DNA of 64,000 nt from Cecembia lonarensis LW9 (GCF_000298295.1 NZ_AMGM01000002.1:62001-126000), one strand, 5' to 3'; shown: positions 34,777 to 47,042, numbered from the stretch's first letter. Notes: generated by a model from the sequence alone, not told the origin. A program made the numbers and translations.

Positions 34777-37206
34777 ATGAAACAAGCGCTTACAATTTTC
34801 TTAATGTTAATACTCAGTTTGAATGCTGCCTCCGCTCAAAAAAATATATTGAGGGGGAAAGTGGTAGATCAAAACAAGCAACCTGTTCCGGGTGCCGCCT
34901 TGGTGCTGGAAGGAACGGTAAGAGGGGTGCAGTCTGACAATTCTGGTAATTACGCCATGCGTGATATTCCACAGGGATCCTATGTTTTGAGTGTTCGCAT
35001 GCTCGGATTTAAGGAAATAAGTGTTCCATTCAGCATCAAAGAACAGGAGAATCTGGAGCTGGATTTAACTTTGCAGGAAGACTTACTATCTCTGGATGCT
35101 TTTGAGTTTTCTGTGAGTAGGGGAATAATGGGGCAGGAGCGACTGCCAGAGGTGGATCGTTTCCGTATCAATGCAGGTAAAAAAACTGAAGTAATTCGCG
35201 TAGGAGAAATCAACGCCAACCTAGCCATGAACAATAGCCGTCAGGTTTTCGGTCGTACTCCAGGAATTTCCATCTGGGAAAATGACGGCTCTGGTATTCA
35301 ATTAGGGGTAGCTTCCAGGGGGCTTAATCCAAACCGTTCTTGGGAGTTCAATGTGCGTATGAATGGCTATGACATTACACCAGATCCTATGGGTTATCCG
35401 GAAGCCTATTTTACCCCTCCAATGGAAGTGGTAGAGCAAATTGAGATTATCAGGGGCGCTTCTTCTATACAATATGGTTCCCAATTTGGCGGTTTGATGA
35501 ACTTTGTGGTGAGAAAACCTGATAAATCCACCCGATTTACATTTGAAACTTTAAATACCGTGGGCAGTGATGGACTTTTTAGTACATTCAATTACCTGGG
35601 TGGTACGGAGGGGAAATGGAGTTACATGGCTTATTATCAAAAGCGGGTAGGCAACGGTTGGAGAGAAAACAGTTCTTTTGATACCGACCATGCCCATGTA
35701 TTGGTGAATTATGCGGCAAATAACCGTTTGATGTTGGGCTTTGAAATGACTTACATGGATACGGAGAGCCAGCAGCCAGCAGGCCTTACGGATGAGCAAT
35801 TTAGAAATGATCCGAGGGTTAGTACACGCGAAAGGAATTGGTTCAGTACGCCATGGGTAATCCCGGCCCTAACTGCCGAATATATTGTCAGTGATAAGAC
35901 CAAAATTAGCTGGAAGACCTTTGCTACATTTGCAGAAAGAAATTCTGTGGGCTTCATGCGCCCAATTTTCCAGGAGGATGATTTGGGGAATAGACAAGTG
36001 GATAGAGATTTTTACACCACTTATGGTTCTGAAATCAGAATGATTACCGAATACGCCTTATTTGGTAAATCAAATACTTTAGCAGCTGGACTGAGGTATT
36101 TTAATGGTTTTATAGATAGAAAGCAGTTGGGTGAAGGGGATAATGGAAGAAGGATGAATTTTGACTTGGTTGAAGGAGGGATTTTTCAAAGGGATTTTGA
36201 TTTTAGGAATATCAACCATGCCGCTTTTGCTGAAAATATTTTCAGGTTTTCTGATAAGTTTTTGGTAACTACCGGACTTAGGTATGAAAGGATTTTCTCC
36301 AATATGGAGGGACTTTTCAACATTGTCAATGATCAGGAGCAAATCTTATTGCCTCAGACCAGAACCAGGAACTTTTTATTGGGCGCTGTAGGGGCTGAGT
36401 ACAAAGTGACGCCTTCCATGGAATTTTACAGTAACTTCTCTCAGGCTTACAGGCCGGTGTTGATTTCTGATCTGACCCCTCCGGCTACCACAGATGTAAT
36501 TGATGAAAACCTGCAGGATTCAAGAGGTTTCAATTTTGATATTGGATACCGTGGTGCAGTCCAAAACTGGATGAAGTTTGATGTGGGTTATTTCTACCTG
36601 AATTATGCGGACAGGATTGGTACCATAGCAAGAATGAATGAAGCTGGGGAAATCTTCCAGTTTAGAACAAATTTAGGTAATTCAGTAAGTCAAGGATTTG
36701 AGGGCTACGTGGAAATTGACCCTGTAACGGCTCTTGCCAAGACCTCAAGGTTTGGCTACTTGCATTTCTTTGCCTCTCTTGCTTTCATTGATGCCAGGTA
36801 TGGTGATTTTGCTACGACGACGGTCAGAGATGGAGAAATCGTGCAGGGAAATCTCCAAGGGAACAGGGTAGAAAATGCAGCGAGAAGGATCAACCGTTAT
36901 GGTGTTACTTACCGCTACAATAGGTTCTCTACCACCTGGCAATTGAGTGATATCGGGGATGCATTTGCCGATGCTTCCAATACCGTGACACCTAATGCTG
37001 CGGCCACTGTGGGTTTGATTCCTGCCTATCAGGTACAAGACCTTTCAGCCTCCATGGACATTAACAGGCGTTACATTTTTAGGGCCGGTATCAATAACCT
37101 GACCAATGAAATGTATTTTACCCGTAGAGCCGGTGGTTATCCTGGTCCTGGCATTATGCCCGGTGATGGCCGCACTTTCTACTTTACCTTTGGTTTGAAG
37201 TTGTAA
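34777..37206 (+). CDS. TonB-dependent receptor, FecA-like
   Basis: An 809-residue outer-membrane receptor. The ATG at 34777 begins the signal peptide (MKQALTIFLMLILSLNAASAQ); a GTG three codons upstream is less likely. A CarboxypepD_reg-like domain (about 25-105; GKVVDQNKQPVPGAALVLEG) precedes the plug (about 140-255) with NSRQVFGRTPGISIWENDGS and VEQIEIIRGASSIQYGSQFGG. The barrel ends GDGRTFYFTFGLKL. The plug resembles FecA/ferric-citrate and other siderophore receptors. The next gene is an exported catalase-peroxidase, so a link to iron or heme supply is plausible but unproven. Confidence 0.88.
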   Translation: MKQALTIFLMLILSLNAASAQKNILRGKVVDQNKQPVPGAALVLEGTVRGVQSDNSGNYAMRDIPQGSYVLSVRMLGFKEISVPFSIKEQENLELDLTLQEDLLSLDAFEFSVSRGIMGQERLPEVDRFRINAGKKTEVIRVGEINANLAMNNSRQVFGRTPGISIWENDGSGIQLGVASRGLNPNRSWEFNVRMNGYDITPDPMGYPEAYFTPPMEVVEQIEIIRGASSIQYGSQFGGLMNFVVRKPDKSTRFTFETLNTVGSDGLFSTFNYLGGTEGKWSYMAYYQKRVGNGWRENSSFDTDHAHVLVNYAANNRLMLGFEMTYMDTESQQPAGLTDEQFRNDPRVSTRERNWFSTPWVIPALTAEYIVSDKTKISWKTFATFAERNSVGFMRPIFQEDDLGNRQVDRDFYTTYGSEIRMITEYALFGKSNTLAAGLRYFNGFIDRKQLGEGDNGRRMNFDLVEGGIFQRDFDFRNINHAAFAENIFRFSDKFLVTTGLRYERIFSNMEGLFNIVNDQEQILLPQTRTRNFLLGAVGAEYKVTPSMEFYSNFSQAYRPVLISDLTPPATTDVIDENLQDSRGFNFDIGYRGAVQNWMKFDVGYFYLNYADRIGTIARMNEAGEIFQFRTNLGNSVSQGFEGYVEIDPVTALAKTSRFGYLHFFASLAFIDARYGDFATTTVRDGEIVQGNLQGNRVENAARRINRYGVTYRYNRFSTTWQLSDIGDAFADASNTVTPNAAATVGLIPAYQVQDLSASMDINRRYIFRAGINNLTNEMYFTRRAGGYPGPGIMPGDGRTFYFTFGLKL

Positions 37207-37241
37207 TACCAGCTGTTTAAAGCCAAAAAAAACTATCTACA

Positions 37242-37269
37242 CCCCTTAATCAACAATCAGGGGCTTTTT
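37242..37269 (+). terminator. Weak terminator after TonB receptor
   Basis: CCCCT/AGGGG stem (37242-37246 with 37259-37263) with a 12-nt loop, followed by CTTTTTG. Confidence 0.5.
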
Positions 37270-37281
37270 GTCAATAGGAAG

Positions 37282-37330
37282 AATCACACCTCTAAGAGAG
37301 TTAAATCGTAGAGGTGTGATTTGTTTTTTG
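37282..37330 (+). terminator. Strong terminator after TonB receptor
   Basis: A perfect 13-bp stem AATCACACCTCTA / TAGAGGTGTGATT (37282-37294 with 37309-37321) with a 14-nt loop, then TGTTTTTTG. With the weaker hairpin just before it, this isolates the receptor from katG. The remaining 37331-37590 holds no gene. Confidence 0.75.
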
Positions 37331-37594
37331 GTATTGAACTGGTTAGTGATATTTATCATATTTTTTTAATGCTTTAAAAGGTTTATTTTCGTTAGGCATT
37401 TCTCCCTAGCCACAGCAATACAAATTCTTAGCATTAGATTTCTTAATGTATTAGATGTCAATTCGTTCAATGCTTTGAATAGGCGTTTGAATGATATTGG
37501 TATCAATACCTATCAATGAGATTACTTCTTATCCTAATTGATTTTATCAAATCCTTATCGAAAAAATCGATTTCTAAAGACCATTCTGAAAAAT

Positions 37595-37602
37595 TATGTT
37601 TG
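37595..37602 (+). promoter_or_regulatory. Possible Bacteroidota-type -7 box of katG
   Basis: TATGTTTG matches the TAnnTTTG -7 consensus of Bacteroidota sigma ABfr and lies 37 bp before the katG start. There is no clear TTG -33 element; a TTT lies about 22 bp upstream. Confidence 0.35.
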
Positions 37603-37626
37603 TATTTAGATATGATGAACTAATAA

Positions 37627-39912
<2,286 letters not shown>

Positions 39913-39950
39913 AAGTTCTAATGCATATTTCGGGTTTTAACCCATTTATA

Positions 39951-39980
39951 AAAAGCCAATCCGAAAGGGTTGGCTTTTTT
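39951..39980 (+). terminator. Rho-independent terminator after katG
   Basis: AAAAGCCAAtcc-GAAA-gggTTGGCTTTT with a GNRA-type loop, followed by TT. The stem is 39951-39962 with 39967-39978. Confidence 0.85.
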
Positions 39981-40066
39981 CATGGAAAACCGCAAAGTTG
40001 TTTTGTTGGTATACTGAAGTTTTTGAACAAAAACTTTATATTTAACCTTTAAATAAGCTTTTAATT

Positions 40067-41173
40067 ATGTATCGATCAGTCTTTTGGGTCATTATTGTTT
40101 TTTTGTTTGGAACTTGTGTTGATCCGTATGAGGTTGAAACTGCCGGAGAAAACCGGATATTAACCGTAGAAGGATTCATTACGACAGTACCCAAGGCTCA
40201 TGTCATTAGGCTATCTTTTACCAAACCCTTTGGTCCGGAAGCTACAGGACCAAATCCGGGCATTATTACAGCAAAAGTTTATTTAAAGGATAATCTCGGC
40301 AATACGGAAATATTAAACGTCAAGGCACCACGTGATAATTTTGATAATGTAAGAGGTTTCTATGAGACATCAGAGGACTTTGCCGCGGTTGTCGGAAGGA
40401 CTTATACGCTACATGTTGAACTTCAGGATGGGAAAAGGTTTCAATCTTTTCCTGAGCTGGTAAGTCCTGTACCTGAGGTGGATTCTCTTACTTATCGGGC
40501 TGTAAGGTCAGCTTCAGCTGACCCTTTGAATGATGAAGTGGGTGTCGAGCTATTAGCTCATTTTCAGGATCCTGAAAATGAGAAAAACAATTACTACTGG
40601 AAGCCTTTGGAGTCGGACTTTGTAATTGTCGCTGAGCCACAGCTTCACAGAAATGTCAAAGATTGTTGCGAAGTTTGTTACCACAGGGAAATGCCCTTTC
40701 CATTAAACGTCAATACTGTTTCAGATATTGATTTTAATGGACTGTACCAAAGAAGGGTGATTGCTTATGTGCAGGATAATGGGGTACGCTTTAAAGATAC
40801 GTATCGATTAGATGTGCAGCATTTATCTGTATCAGATGAAGCCCATAGGTTCTTAAAGTTGGTCAGTCAGCAAACTAACCTTACAGGTTCCGTTTTTGAT
40901 CCTCCTCCTGCAAATATTAGGGGCAATATGATTAATATTGATGATCCTGATGAGCAAGTTTTGGGTTATTTTTTTGCTTCAGATGAAAGATTCTTAAGGA
41001 CTTATATCCAAAAGTCCAAGTTGGAGTTTGTCCGAATACCAGCTACCATTATTCCTTTCGATTGTCAGGAATATCTAGATCCGGACGGCAAAAATCAAGA
41101 CCCTCGGATTGGCTATATTCCACCACCCTTACCGCTAGACCCCCCAGATGATTGGAATCCACCATCAGATTGA
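40067..41173 (+). CDS. DUF4249 lipoprotein
   Basis: A 368-residue cell-envelope protein with a lipoprotein signal (SVFWVIIVFLFGTC, Cys17). The text after it (DPYEVETAGENRILTVEGFITTVP) and the block LTGSVFDPPPANIRGNMIN match DUF4249, beta-rich lipoproteins of Bacteroidota usually encoded beside a TonB-dependent receptor. Here the receptor is separated from it by katG, so the pair may have been split. A CCEVCYHREM motif could bind a metal. Function unknown. Confidence 0.85.
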   Translation: MYRSVFWVIIVFLFGTCVDPYEVETAGENRILTVEGFITTVPKAHVIRLSFTKPFGPEATGPNPGIITAKVYLKDNLGNTEILNVKAPRDNFDNVRGFYETSEDFAAVVGRTYTLHVELQDGKRFQSFPELVSPVPEVDSLTYRAVRSASADPLNDEVGVELLAHFQDPENEKNNYYWKPLESDFVIVAEPQLHRNVKDCCEVCYHREMPFPLNVNTVSDIDFNGLYQRRVIAYVQDNGVRFKDTYRLDVQHLSVSDEAHRFLKLVSQQTNLTGSVFDPPPANIRGNMINIDDPDEQVLGYFFASDERFLRTYIQKSKLEFVRIPATIIPFDCQEYLDPDGKNQDPRIGYIPPPLPLDPPDDWNPPSD

Positions 41174-41299
41174 AATTATTCAGGAATTAGTGAACTTAAA
41201 AGGTGATTTAGGAAAAACCAGGAATCAGGGAGATTAGATTTTGGGAAAATGGAGGGTTTCTTATTTAGACTACTCAATATTTTTAGCAATCTTTGATAG

Positions 41300-41551
41300 A
41301 TGTTTAACGGACCAGATTATCCCCAAACTCTTGATGAATCGCTTTTTGATGAATGGCTGGAAAAGGGCCGTGAAAGTAAGATTCCATACGCCTATTTGTT
41401 AATCGTTTGGGATGAATTGGACGCCAAATACCGGCCTGTTTACACGGAAAAGCGGAGTGACATCCAACAATACGCCCGATATGGGCAATCCCCCGAAAAC
41501 CAATTATTGGTAGCGGCCTATGACCTGTATTCGGAGGGTAGGGTGTTATAA
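41300..41551 (+). CDS. Small conserved-type hypothetical protein
   Basis: An 83-residue soluble, acidic protein (MFNGPDYPQTLDESLFDEWL..., ending YDLYSEGRVL). The amino-acid composition is normal and the start is well separated from the previous gene. I recall similar 80-residue orphans in Cytophagales but no function. It ends 6 bp before the convergent metallophosphoesterase gene. Confidence 0.6.
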   Translation: MFNGPDYPQTLDESLFDEWLEKGRESKIPYAYLLIVWDELDAKYRPVYTEKRSDIQQYARYGQSPENQLLVAAYDLYSEGRVL

Positions 41552-41557
41552 TTTTAC

Positions 41558-42511
41558 TTAGGCTTTTTTATCATACTCTACATATTCAAATGTATGACTG
41601 CCATCTTCAAAGAGTTCAAATAGACCATACCCTTTATGGGTCATTTCATAAGGCTCGTCATTCCACCAGTTTCCGGATACTGCCCCGCAGCAATGGTAAT
41701 GTACATTTTGATAAAGCAAGGATTCTACCAAATGTATATGGCCACTGATGCAGACTTTTACATTTGGATGCTGATGAAAAAGGTTGATCAGGGATTTGGC
41801 GTCGATATGCATCCATGCCCCTGGTACTATCCAATCTCCCGTTTGGGCATTATCCCCATCCAAAAATGGGGTAGCCCCCAAAATTGGAATATGGGAGATG
41901 ATCAAAACTGGTTTGTCTGCCGGAATATTTTGGAGGGTCTTTTCCAACCATGCTCTTTGCGCGGTATCGAGCTTGGCGGTGTACCATGTCCCATCTTCTT
42001 TTTGGTGGGTGCTGTCCAATACAATAAAATGCCAGCCTTTTGATTCAAATGTATAATATGGGCGCTCCAATCCATGTTCCCTCATCACCCAAGCCTTGCC
42101 GGGAAATTTTTCTTCATGGGGTGTTTTTCCCCAGACATCATGGTTGCCAATGCAATGGAAAAATTTCAAATCCGGATAGGCTGTCCTGATGCTACGCCAA
42201 ACGGCCCATTGTGCTTCGGTTTCCTCCTCATTTTTGCCCAAAGCATCCATGATCAGGTCACCTCCATTGACAAAAAAATCCACCGGTTTTTCTTTGCTGA
42301 GAATATGATCAATGCATTTTTTCACACCCTCTTCAGCCCCAATGCCTGGTTCGATATGCATATCGGTCAAATAGGCAAATCGTAGAATTGGGACTTTTTC
42401 TTTGTTTTCTGAAGTTCCGGGACCGGTACAAGCCCAAGGAAATGCACTGGCTCCTATAGCGCCAAGGCCTAATGCTTGCAAAAGTTTTCTTCTTTTGATT
42501 TGAGTTTTCAT
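41558..42511 (-). CDS. Exported metallophosphoesterase (calcineurin-like)
   Basis: A 317-residue phosphoesterase. The N-terminus combines a twin-arginine motif (KRRKLLQ) with a lipobox (FPWAC, Cys28), so it may be a Tat-exported lipoprotein. The dimetal site is visible as TDMHIEPG, NGGDLI, GNHDVWG, ISHIPILG and SGHIHLVE. Members of this group (3',5'-cAMP phosphodiesterase CpdA-like or purple acid phosphatase-like) hydrolyse phosphate mono- or diesters; the substrate is unknown. It is convergent with the small gene at 41300. Confidence 0.87.
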   Translation of the reverse strand: MKTQIKRRKLLQALGLGAIGASAFPWACTGPGTSENKEKVPILRFAYLTDMHIEPGIGAEEGVKKCIDHILSKEKPVDFFVNGGDLIMDALGKNEEETEAQWAVWRSIRTAYPDLKFFHCIGNHDVWGKTPHEEKFPGKAWVMREHGLERPYYTFESKGWHFIVLDSTHQKEDGTWYTAKLDTAQRAWLEKTLQNIPADKPVLIISHIPILGATPFLDGDNAQTGDWIVPGAWMHIDAKSLINLFHQHPNVKVCISGHIHLVESLLYQNVHYHCCGAVSGNWWNDEPYEMTHKGYGLFELFEDGSHTFEYVEYDKKA

Positions 42512-42605
42512 AGCGGGGATCCTAAAATGGGAATGGCAGTTTCAGTATTTTTATATGAGATTTTAAAATAACAGAAATTTCTTTAAATTTTTTCTTAATT
42601 GGATC

Positions 42606-43001
42606 ATGATAAAAACTTTGGTAATCTTCTTTTTTGTCCTGCTTTTAATCCCTGCTGCTGAAGCCCAAAGATTGATGGATAATAGCCGAAGGACAGTAGG
42701 TTTTATTGAGAACGAAAGGGTCATGAATGCCTCTAGGAGTACCATTGGTTTTTTGGAGAGAAATAGGGTAATGGATGCTGCTCGACGGACCGTTGGATAC
42801 TATGAAAATGGCAGTGTACTTGATGCTTCCCGAAGGACAATTGGGCACATTGAACAGGGGAGGGTAATGGATGCTTCGAGACGCACAATTGGTTATGTGG
42901 AATCAGATAGGGTCTTGGATGGTTCAAGAAGGACTGTAGGTTTTTTTGATGGGATCAGAAGGGATGAAGCAGCTTTATACTTCTTTTTCTTTTTTCGATG
43001 A
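42606..43001 (+). CDS. Secreted beta-flower-type repeat protein
   Basis: A 131-residue protein with a Sec signal (MIKTLVIFFFVLLLIPAAEAQ) followed by six near-perfect copies of a 16-residue unit of the form R-R-T-(I/V)-G-(F/Y)-x-E-x-x-R-V-(M/L)-(D/N)-A-S, i.e. a 48-bp DNA repeat at about 42680-42960. The C-terminus is a run of aromatic residues (YFFFFFR). Such short beta-hairpin repeats resemble the 4-fold beta-flower proteins of Bacteroidota. A weaker relative lies at 47695. It is read between two minus-strand metallophosphoesterase genes. Function unknown. Confidence 0.75.
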   Translation: MIKTLVIFFFVLLLIPAAEAQRLMDNSRRTVGFIENERVMNASRSTIGFLERNRVMDAARRTVGYYENGSVLDASRRTIGHIEQGRVMDASRRTIGYVESDRVLDGSRRTVGFFDGIRRDEAALYFFFFFR

Positions 43002-43024
43002 ATGAACATAGCCCTTTGGCTATA

Positions 43025-44098
43025 TTAATCTAAATCAAAAGTAAAGGCTGCATAAGCATCGCTTCCCCAAGCGAGATGCCTTGTGCTGGGAGATATGGCA
43101 AATAATGGGGAGAAGGTGCGTACTGAGACATGGTTGCCCTGAAATTCCAACAACCTCAACCATCCATCTCCACCGTTTCCATGCCAGCCACCCCCCATGG
43201 CTTGTGCATTAAATGTCATTTGATGTACCTTTTTGCCTCCGGCATTGGTATCTGTTCTGAATCCGACATGCCCTCTTTTTTGATCCGCAGCTCCGATATG
43301 GCCAGAGAAGACCATTTGGATATTTTTGGACGGTTTCACTAATTTTTCCCAAATGGCTTTACCATAGTTTCCATCTGTTATGGGATAATTTTCTGTTTCG
43401 ATATGATCGCTATTACTATCCAAATAGGAATGCACCAACAATATCACCTTATGATCCAGGTATTTTTCCTGATTGACCACTTCAATGGCCCATTGCAAAT
43501 TTGCCTCTCTTGGCGCAAATTCAAGGACAAGAATCAAGAACTTTTTTTCATCGGGTGCAATAAATTCATATAAGGCATTAGTTAGATTGGGCATGCCATC
43601 TTCATCAAGAGCAACTTCCCGTATCATCTCCTTATTATGGTGATTTTTTTCAATGGGAAAGTATTTGTTATAAAAAGTCTGTCGGTTTTCTATATTGGCA
43701 ATCCCAAAATCGTGATTTCCTGTAGTGGCGATTACCGGCAACTTTGTGTCCAAGGTTGAGAATGAACGAGAAATTGCTTCCCATTGCTGGGTCCCTGTCT
43801 GATTACCAACTATTCCATCAGGGTTTACCAGGGCATTATGTTCAACCAAATCACCCACATGCAAAACCAACTTGATGTTCAAGGTTGAAATATGTTCTTC
43901 AACCCAATTTACCATGAGGTCCACAATTGGTTGGTTTCTCTTAAACTTCACATAAGTCTGGGTATCCGGAAACAGGACTAAGGTCCATGCATCTTTATTT
44001 TCAAGGCTTGGGGTGTTATAGGTTTTGTCTTGGGCCGAAACGGTTAATCCCAGCCACAGAAAAGACAGCAATAAGCTTAAAAATATCCTTCTTTTCAT
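43025..44098 (-). CDS. Secreted metallophosphoesterase
   Basis: A 357-residue protein with Sec signal (MKRRIFLSLLLSFLWLGLTVSAQ). Metallophosphoesterase motifs are LFPDTQTY, HVGDLVEHN, TTGNHDFG, LLVHSYLD and FSGHIGAADQ. The insert between motifs and the C-terminal RTFSPLFAIS block fit secreted calcineurin-like phosphatases of the type found fused to or near glycan-degrading enzymes. It is a paralogue only in the catalytic core of the protein at 41558. Substrate unknown. Confidence 0.86.
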   Translation of the reverse strand: MKRRIFLSLLLSFLWLGLTVSAQDKTYNTPSLENKDAWTLVLFPDTQTYVKFKRNQPIVDLMVNWVEEHISTLNIKLVLHVGDLVEHNALVNPDGIVGNQTGTQQWEAISRSFSTLDTKLPVIATTGNHDFGIANIENRQTFYNKYFPIEKNHHNKEMIREVALDEDGMPNLTNALYEFIAPDEKKFLILVLEFAPREANLQWAIEVVNQEKYLDHKVILLVHSYLDSNSDHIETENYPITDGNYGKAIWEKLVKPSKNIQMVFSGHIGAADQKRGHVGFRTDTNAGGKKVHQMTFNAQAMGGGWHGNGGDGWLRLLEFQGNHVSVRTFSPLFAISPSTRHLAWGSDAYAAFTFDLD

Positions 44099-44372
44099 TT
44101 TATGGTTTATTTAGTTTCTTTCAAATTTAACTTTTATTGCGCATAAAACCCTGTTTCATTATTAAATGGCTGTTTATGTTTTATTAATTGAGTGAATTTT
44201 ATTTATGCAAACCTTTCCGTTGATTTTCAAAGCTTCTTTACGATTTTAAAAATTGACTTGCTAGATTGAGAAATAAATTTCAAATGGCTCATCCTTTAAA
44301 TCAATGTTGCAGATTAGGTAGAGGCTTTTGAATAGTTTAACTATATGATTAAAAAACCCTAATAACCATACC

Positions 44373-45797
44373 ATGTCCACCAACCGTAGAGACTTTCTGA
44401 AAACCGGAGCTACCGCTGCCTTAGGCCTGTCAGGCTTCACTTTGATTTCCACTTCTGTCTTTGGTAAATCCATGGGCTATATAGCGCCCTCTGACAAAGT
44501 CAATCTTGCCTGCGTAGGTATTGGCAACAGGGGAAATGAAATCATCAAAGCCTTAAATGATACAGGCCTATGTAATGTCGTTGCCCTTTGTGATGTAGAT
44601 ATGGGCGCCGATCAGACATTGGAAATCATGAATATGTTTCCCCAAGCCAAGAGGTATCATGATTTTCGCAAGATGTTTGATGAAATAGGTGGAGAATTTG
44701 ATGCAGTAAGTGTTGGCACTCCTGACTTCTCCCATTTCCCAGCGACCATGATGGCCTTGGCAGAAGGGAAGCATGTGTACGTAGAGAAACCTATGGCCCG
44801 TACTTTCCAAGAGGTGGATTTAATGGTGGCAGCAGCGAAGAAAAATCCAAAGGTGGCCACGCAAATGGGCAACCAAGGGCATTCAGAGGCCAATTATTTT
44901 CAGTTCAAAACCTGGAAAGAAGCGGGAATCATCAAAGACGTCACGGCCATTACAGCTCACATGAATAGCCGCCGCCGCTGGCATGGATGGGATCCCAATA
45001 TTACCCGATTTCCAGAGGCTGAACCGGTTCCTTCAACTTTAGATTGGGACCTCTGGCTGAGTCAGGCCCAGCCCCGAGGATTCCACAAAGACTTTCACAA
45101 TGGCCAATGGCGCTGTTGGTACGACTACGGCATGGGTGCCTTGGGCGACTGGGGAGCACATATCATAGATACAGCCCACGAGTTTTTGGACTTGGGACTG
45201 CCCTACGAAATCAATCCGGTGAAATTAACCGGACATAATCCTTTCTTTTTCCCCATGTCCACTACCTTGGAGTTTAAGTTTCCAGCCCGTGGAGAAATGC
45301 CTCCTCTGACCATCACTTGGTATGATGGTTTGGACAATATTCCTGCAGTGCCTGACGGATATGGTGTATCCGAGTTGGATCCCAACATCCCACCTCCAAG
45401 CACAGGACAACTTCAGCCTGCCCGACTAAATCCGGGAAAAATCATTTACAGCAAGGAACTTACTTTCAAAGGGGGCTCCCATGGAAGTACTTTGTCCATT
45501 ATTCCTGAGGACAAAGCCAAGGAGTGGGAGTCCAAACTTCCTGAAGTGCCGCAGAGTCCATCTAACCACTATGCCAATTTCCTTAAAGCCTGCAAAGGAG
45601 AGGAGAAGACAAGGTCTCCATTTGAAATAGCCGGACCACTGAGTCAGGTTTTTTGCCTGGGAGTGATGGCCCAACAGATGGGTGTTAAACTGGAATTTGA
45701 CCGCGAAACCAGACAGATAGTCAATAATCCATTGGCCAATCAGGTTTTAGCAGGTATGCCGCCTAGGAAAGGTTGGGAGGAGTTTTATAGGGTTTAG
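44373..45797 (+). CDS. Tat-exported Gfo/Idh/MocA family oxidoreductase
   Basis: A 474-residue protein starting with a twin-arginine signal (TNRRDFLKTGATAALGLSG). The nucleotide motif is CVGIGNRGNEII, the E-K-P motif is VYVEKPMART, followed by QMGNQGHSEANYFQ. The C-terminal region (about 200-440) with WRCWYDYGMGALGDWGAHIID is typical of the large exported subgroup that acts on bacterial or plant glycans. It is the second such enzyme in the window and differs from the first in domain length. Expressed alone; the upstream 275 bp are AT-rich and divergent to a phosphoesterase. Confidence 0.88.
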   Translation: MSTNRRDFLKTGATAALGLSGFTLISTSVFGKSMGYIAPSDKVNLACVGIGNRGNEIIKALNDTGLCNVVALCDVDMGADQTLEIMNMFPQAKRYHDFRKMFDEIGGEFDAVSVGTPDFSHFPATMMALAEGKHVYVEKPMARTFQEVDLMVAAAKKNPKVATQMGNQGHSEANYFQFKTWKEAGIIKDVTAITAHMNSRRRWHGWDPNITRFPEAEPVPSTLDWDLWLSQAQPRGFHKDFHNGQWRCWYDYGMGALGDWGAHIIDTAHEFLDLGLPYEINPVKLTGHNPFFFPMSTTLEFKFPARGEMPPLTITWYDGLDNIPAVPDGYGVSELDPNIPPPSTGQLQPARLNPGKIIYSKELTFKGGSHGSTLSIIPEDKAKEWESKLPEVPQSPSNHYANFLKACKGEEKTRSPFEIAGPLSQVFCLGVMAQQMGVKLEFDRETRQIVNNPLANQVLAGMPPRKGWEEFYRV

Positions 45798-46152
45798 TAT
45801 TTGATGTATTAATACCTGTTTTTTAAAAATATGACATTTGGGCGACATCTCTGCAACAGCAATATTTTTTCTTCTAAGATCTCCAATATTTTGTGAATCC
45901 GAGATGTCCAGTAAGAAAACATATTGATCTTTTGAAATATAAAATGGATTGGGGATGGTTGGTGAGTTTATTAAGAAGATTTAGGAGTTTTTTGAAGAGA
46001 AGTCTATTCAGATGTAAGATTATCATCAAACAATCCACAAGAAATCATATATTGTCTAAGGAAACCAGGACAAACTATTACTTTAAAATTGTCCTCATTG
46101 TAAAAGGGTTGAGATAAAATAGTGTGTGCCCGATCATAAAAATCAAGTTCAT
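45798..46152. other. Intergenic stretch without recognisable gene
   Basis: A 355-bp gap before the AraC-like gene. Open frames here are short and have no family features. An inverted repeat AGGACAA (46067-46073) / TTGTCCT (46089-46095) lies 57 bp before the next start and might be an operator; nothing else is seen. Confidence 0.45.
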
Positions 46153-46980
46153 ATGATCAAAACAATAGCGCCATTATCAAAGTCTTTGCGCAAATACATA
46201 GCGTACTACTATATCTTTGTCAATGAAGAGCGAGATGTGTTGAGTTATGTGGCGTTTCCCCATGTTAATACATGCATATCATTATTTAGGGGGGTAGAGA
46301 TACAAAGGAAGGACCTTTGCCTTCAAATTTCTTCAAAGGAAGATTTAAAAAATGAAGTTTCTGTTGAAATCACGGGCAAATATACGCAGCCATTTTTTGT
46401 GAATTATCAAGGAGATTTCGATGAAATAGCAATCATCTTCAAACCACTTGGAGTGAATCATTTTCTGCAAGATGATTTAATTGAATATGCGTCTGATTTT
46501 TCACAGACACTTCCACTGCATCATTGGCACACTCTTGCAGAAAAATTGTTTCTAGAGGCTGATCTATTCAAAAGGATTGAGCTTTTAGAATCTTTTCTTT
46601 TGGAAAATTTTTCAACAATAGATGATTTTATTGTACAGAAAGCCATGCTTCTTTTAGAAGATTTTGAAAAAGATTATACGGTACAAGAGGTTGCAGATTT
46701 GTGTGGTCTGACGATGAAGTCTTTACAAAGGAACTTTAAAAGACTACTCACCTGTACCCCTTCAGAATACAAAAGGATTTTTAAATTTCGACACTCTCTT
46801 TCTCAAGATGGTTTCCAAGGAGAAATCAAAAAACTTACTGAAATAGCTTTGGAAAGCAATTATTATGATCAATCATATTTTATAAGAGAGTATAAGAAAC
46901 TAACAGGAAAAAGCCCAAAAACATTTTTTAAGCGCATCAGTAAATTAGAGGGGAATAAAATAATTTGGGAAGTCAAATAG
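46153..46980 (+). CDS. AraC-family helix-turn-helix regulator
   Basis: A 275-residue regulator when read from the ATG at 46153; a GTG nine codons upstream is possible but less likely. The N-terminal half (about 1-150) resembles the sensor region found in DUF6597-type AraC proteins (SKSLRKYIAYYYIF, FHNFLQDD-like segment). The C-terminal HTH (about 175-260) has TVQEVADLCGLTMKSLQRNFKRLLTCTPSEY and LESNYYDQSYFIREYKKLTGKSP. It precedes a membrane zincin gene by 62 bp and may control the block to 50.2 kb. Ligand unknown. Confidence 0.85.
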   Translation: MIKTIAPLSKSLRKYIAYYYIFVNEERDVLSYVAFPHVNTCISLFRGVEIQRKDLCLQISSKEDLKNEVSVEITGKYTQPFFVNYQGDFDEIAIIFKPLGVNHFLQDDLIEYASDFSQTLPLHHWHTLAEKLFLEADLFKRIELLESFLLENFSTIDDFIVQKAMLLLEDFEKDYTVQEVADLCGLTMKSLQRNFKRLLTCTPSEYKRIFKFRHSLSQDGFQGEIKKLTEIALESNYYDQSYFIREYKKLTGKSPKTFFKRISKLEGNKIIWEVK

Positions 46981-47042
46981 CTTGTCGCAAAAGTCCAATT
47001 TTGCCTATATGTAGGCCTTTAATTTTGTTTCCAGTTTAGTAA

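Noticed and set aside
42733-42927. Minus-strand open frame within the repeat protein gene
   Set aside because: It is the reverse complement of the 48-bp repeat units and has no independent features.
45893-46117. Open frame of 74 codons before the AraC-like gene
   Set aside because: Low-complexity, basic translation with no recognisable domain; treated as intergenic.
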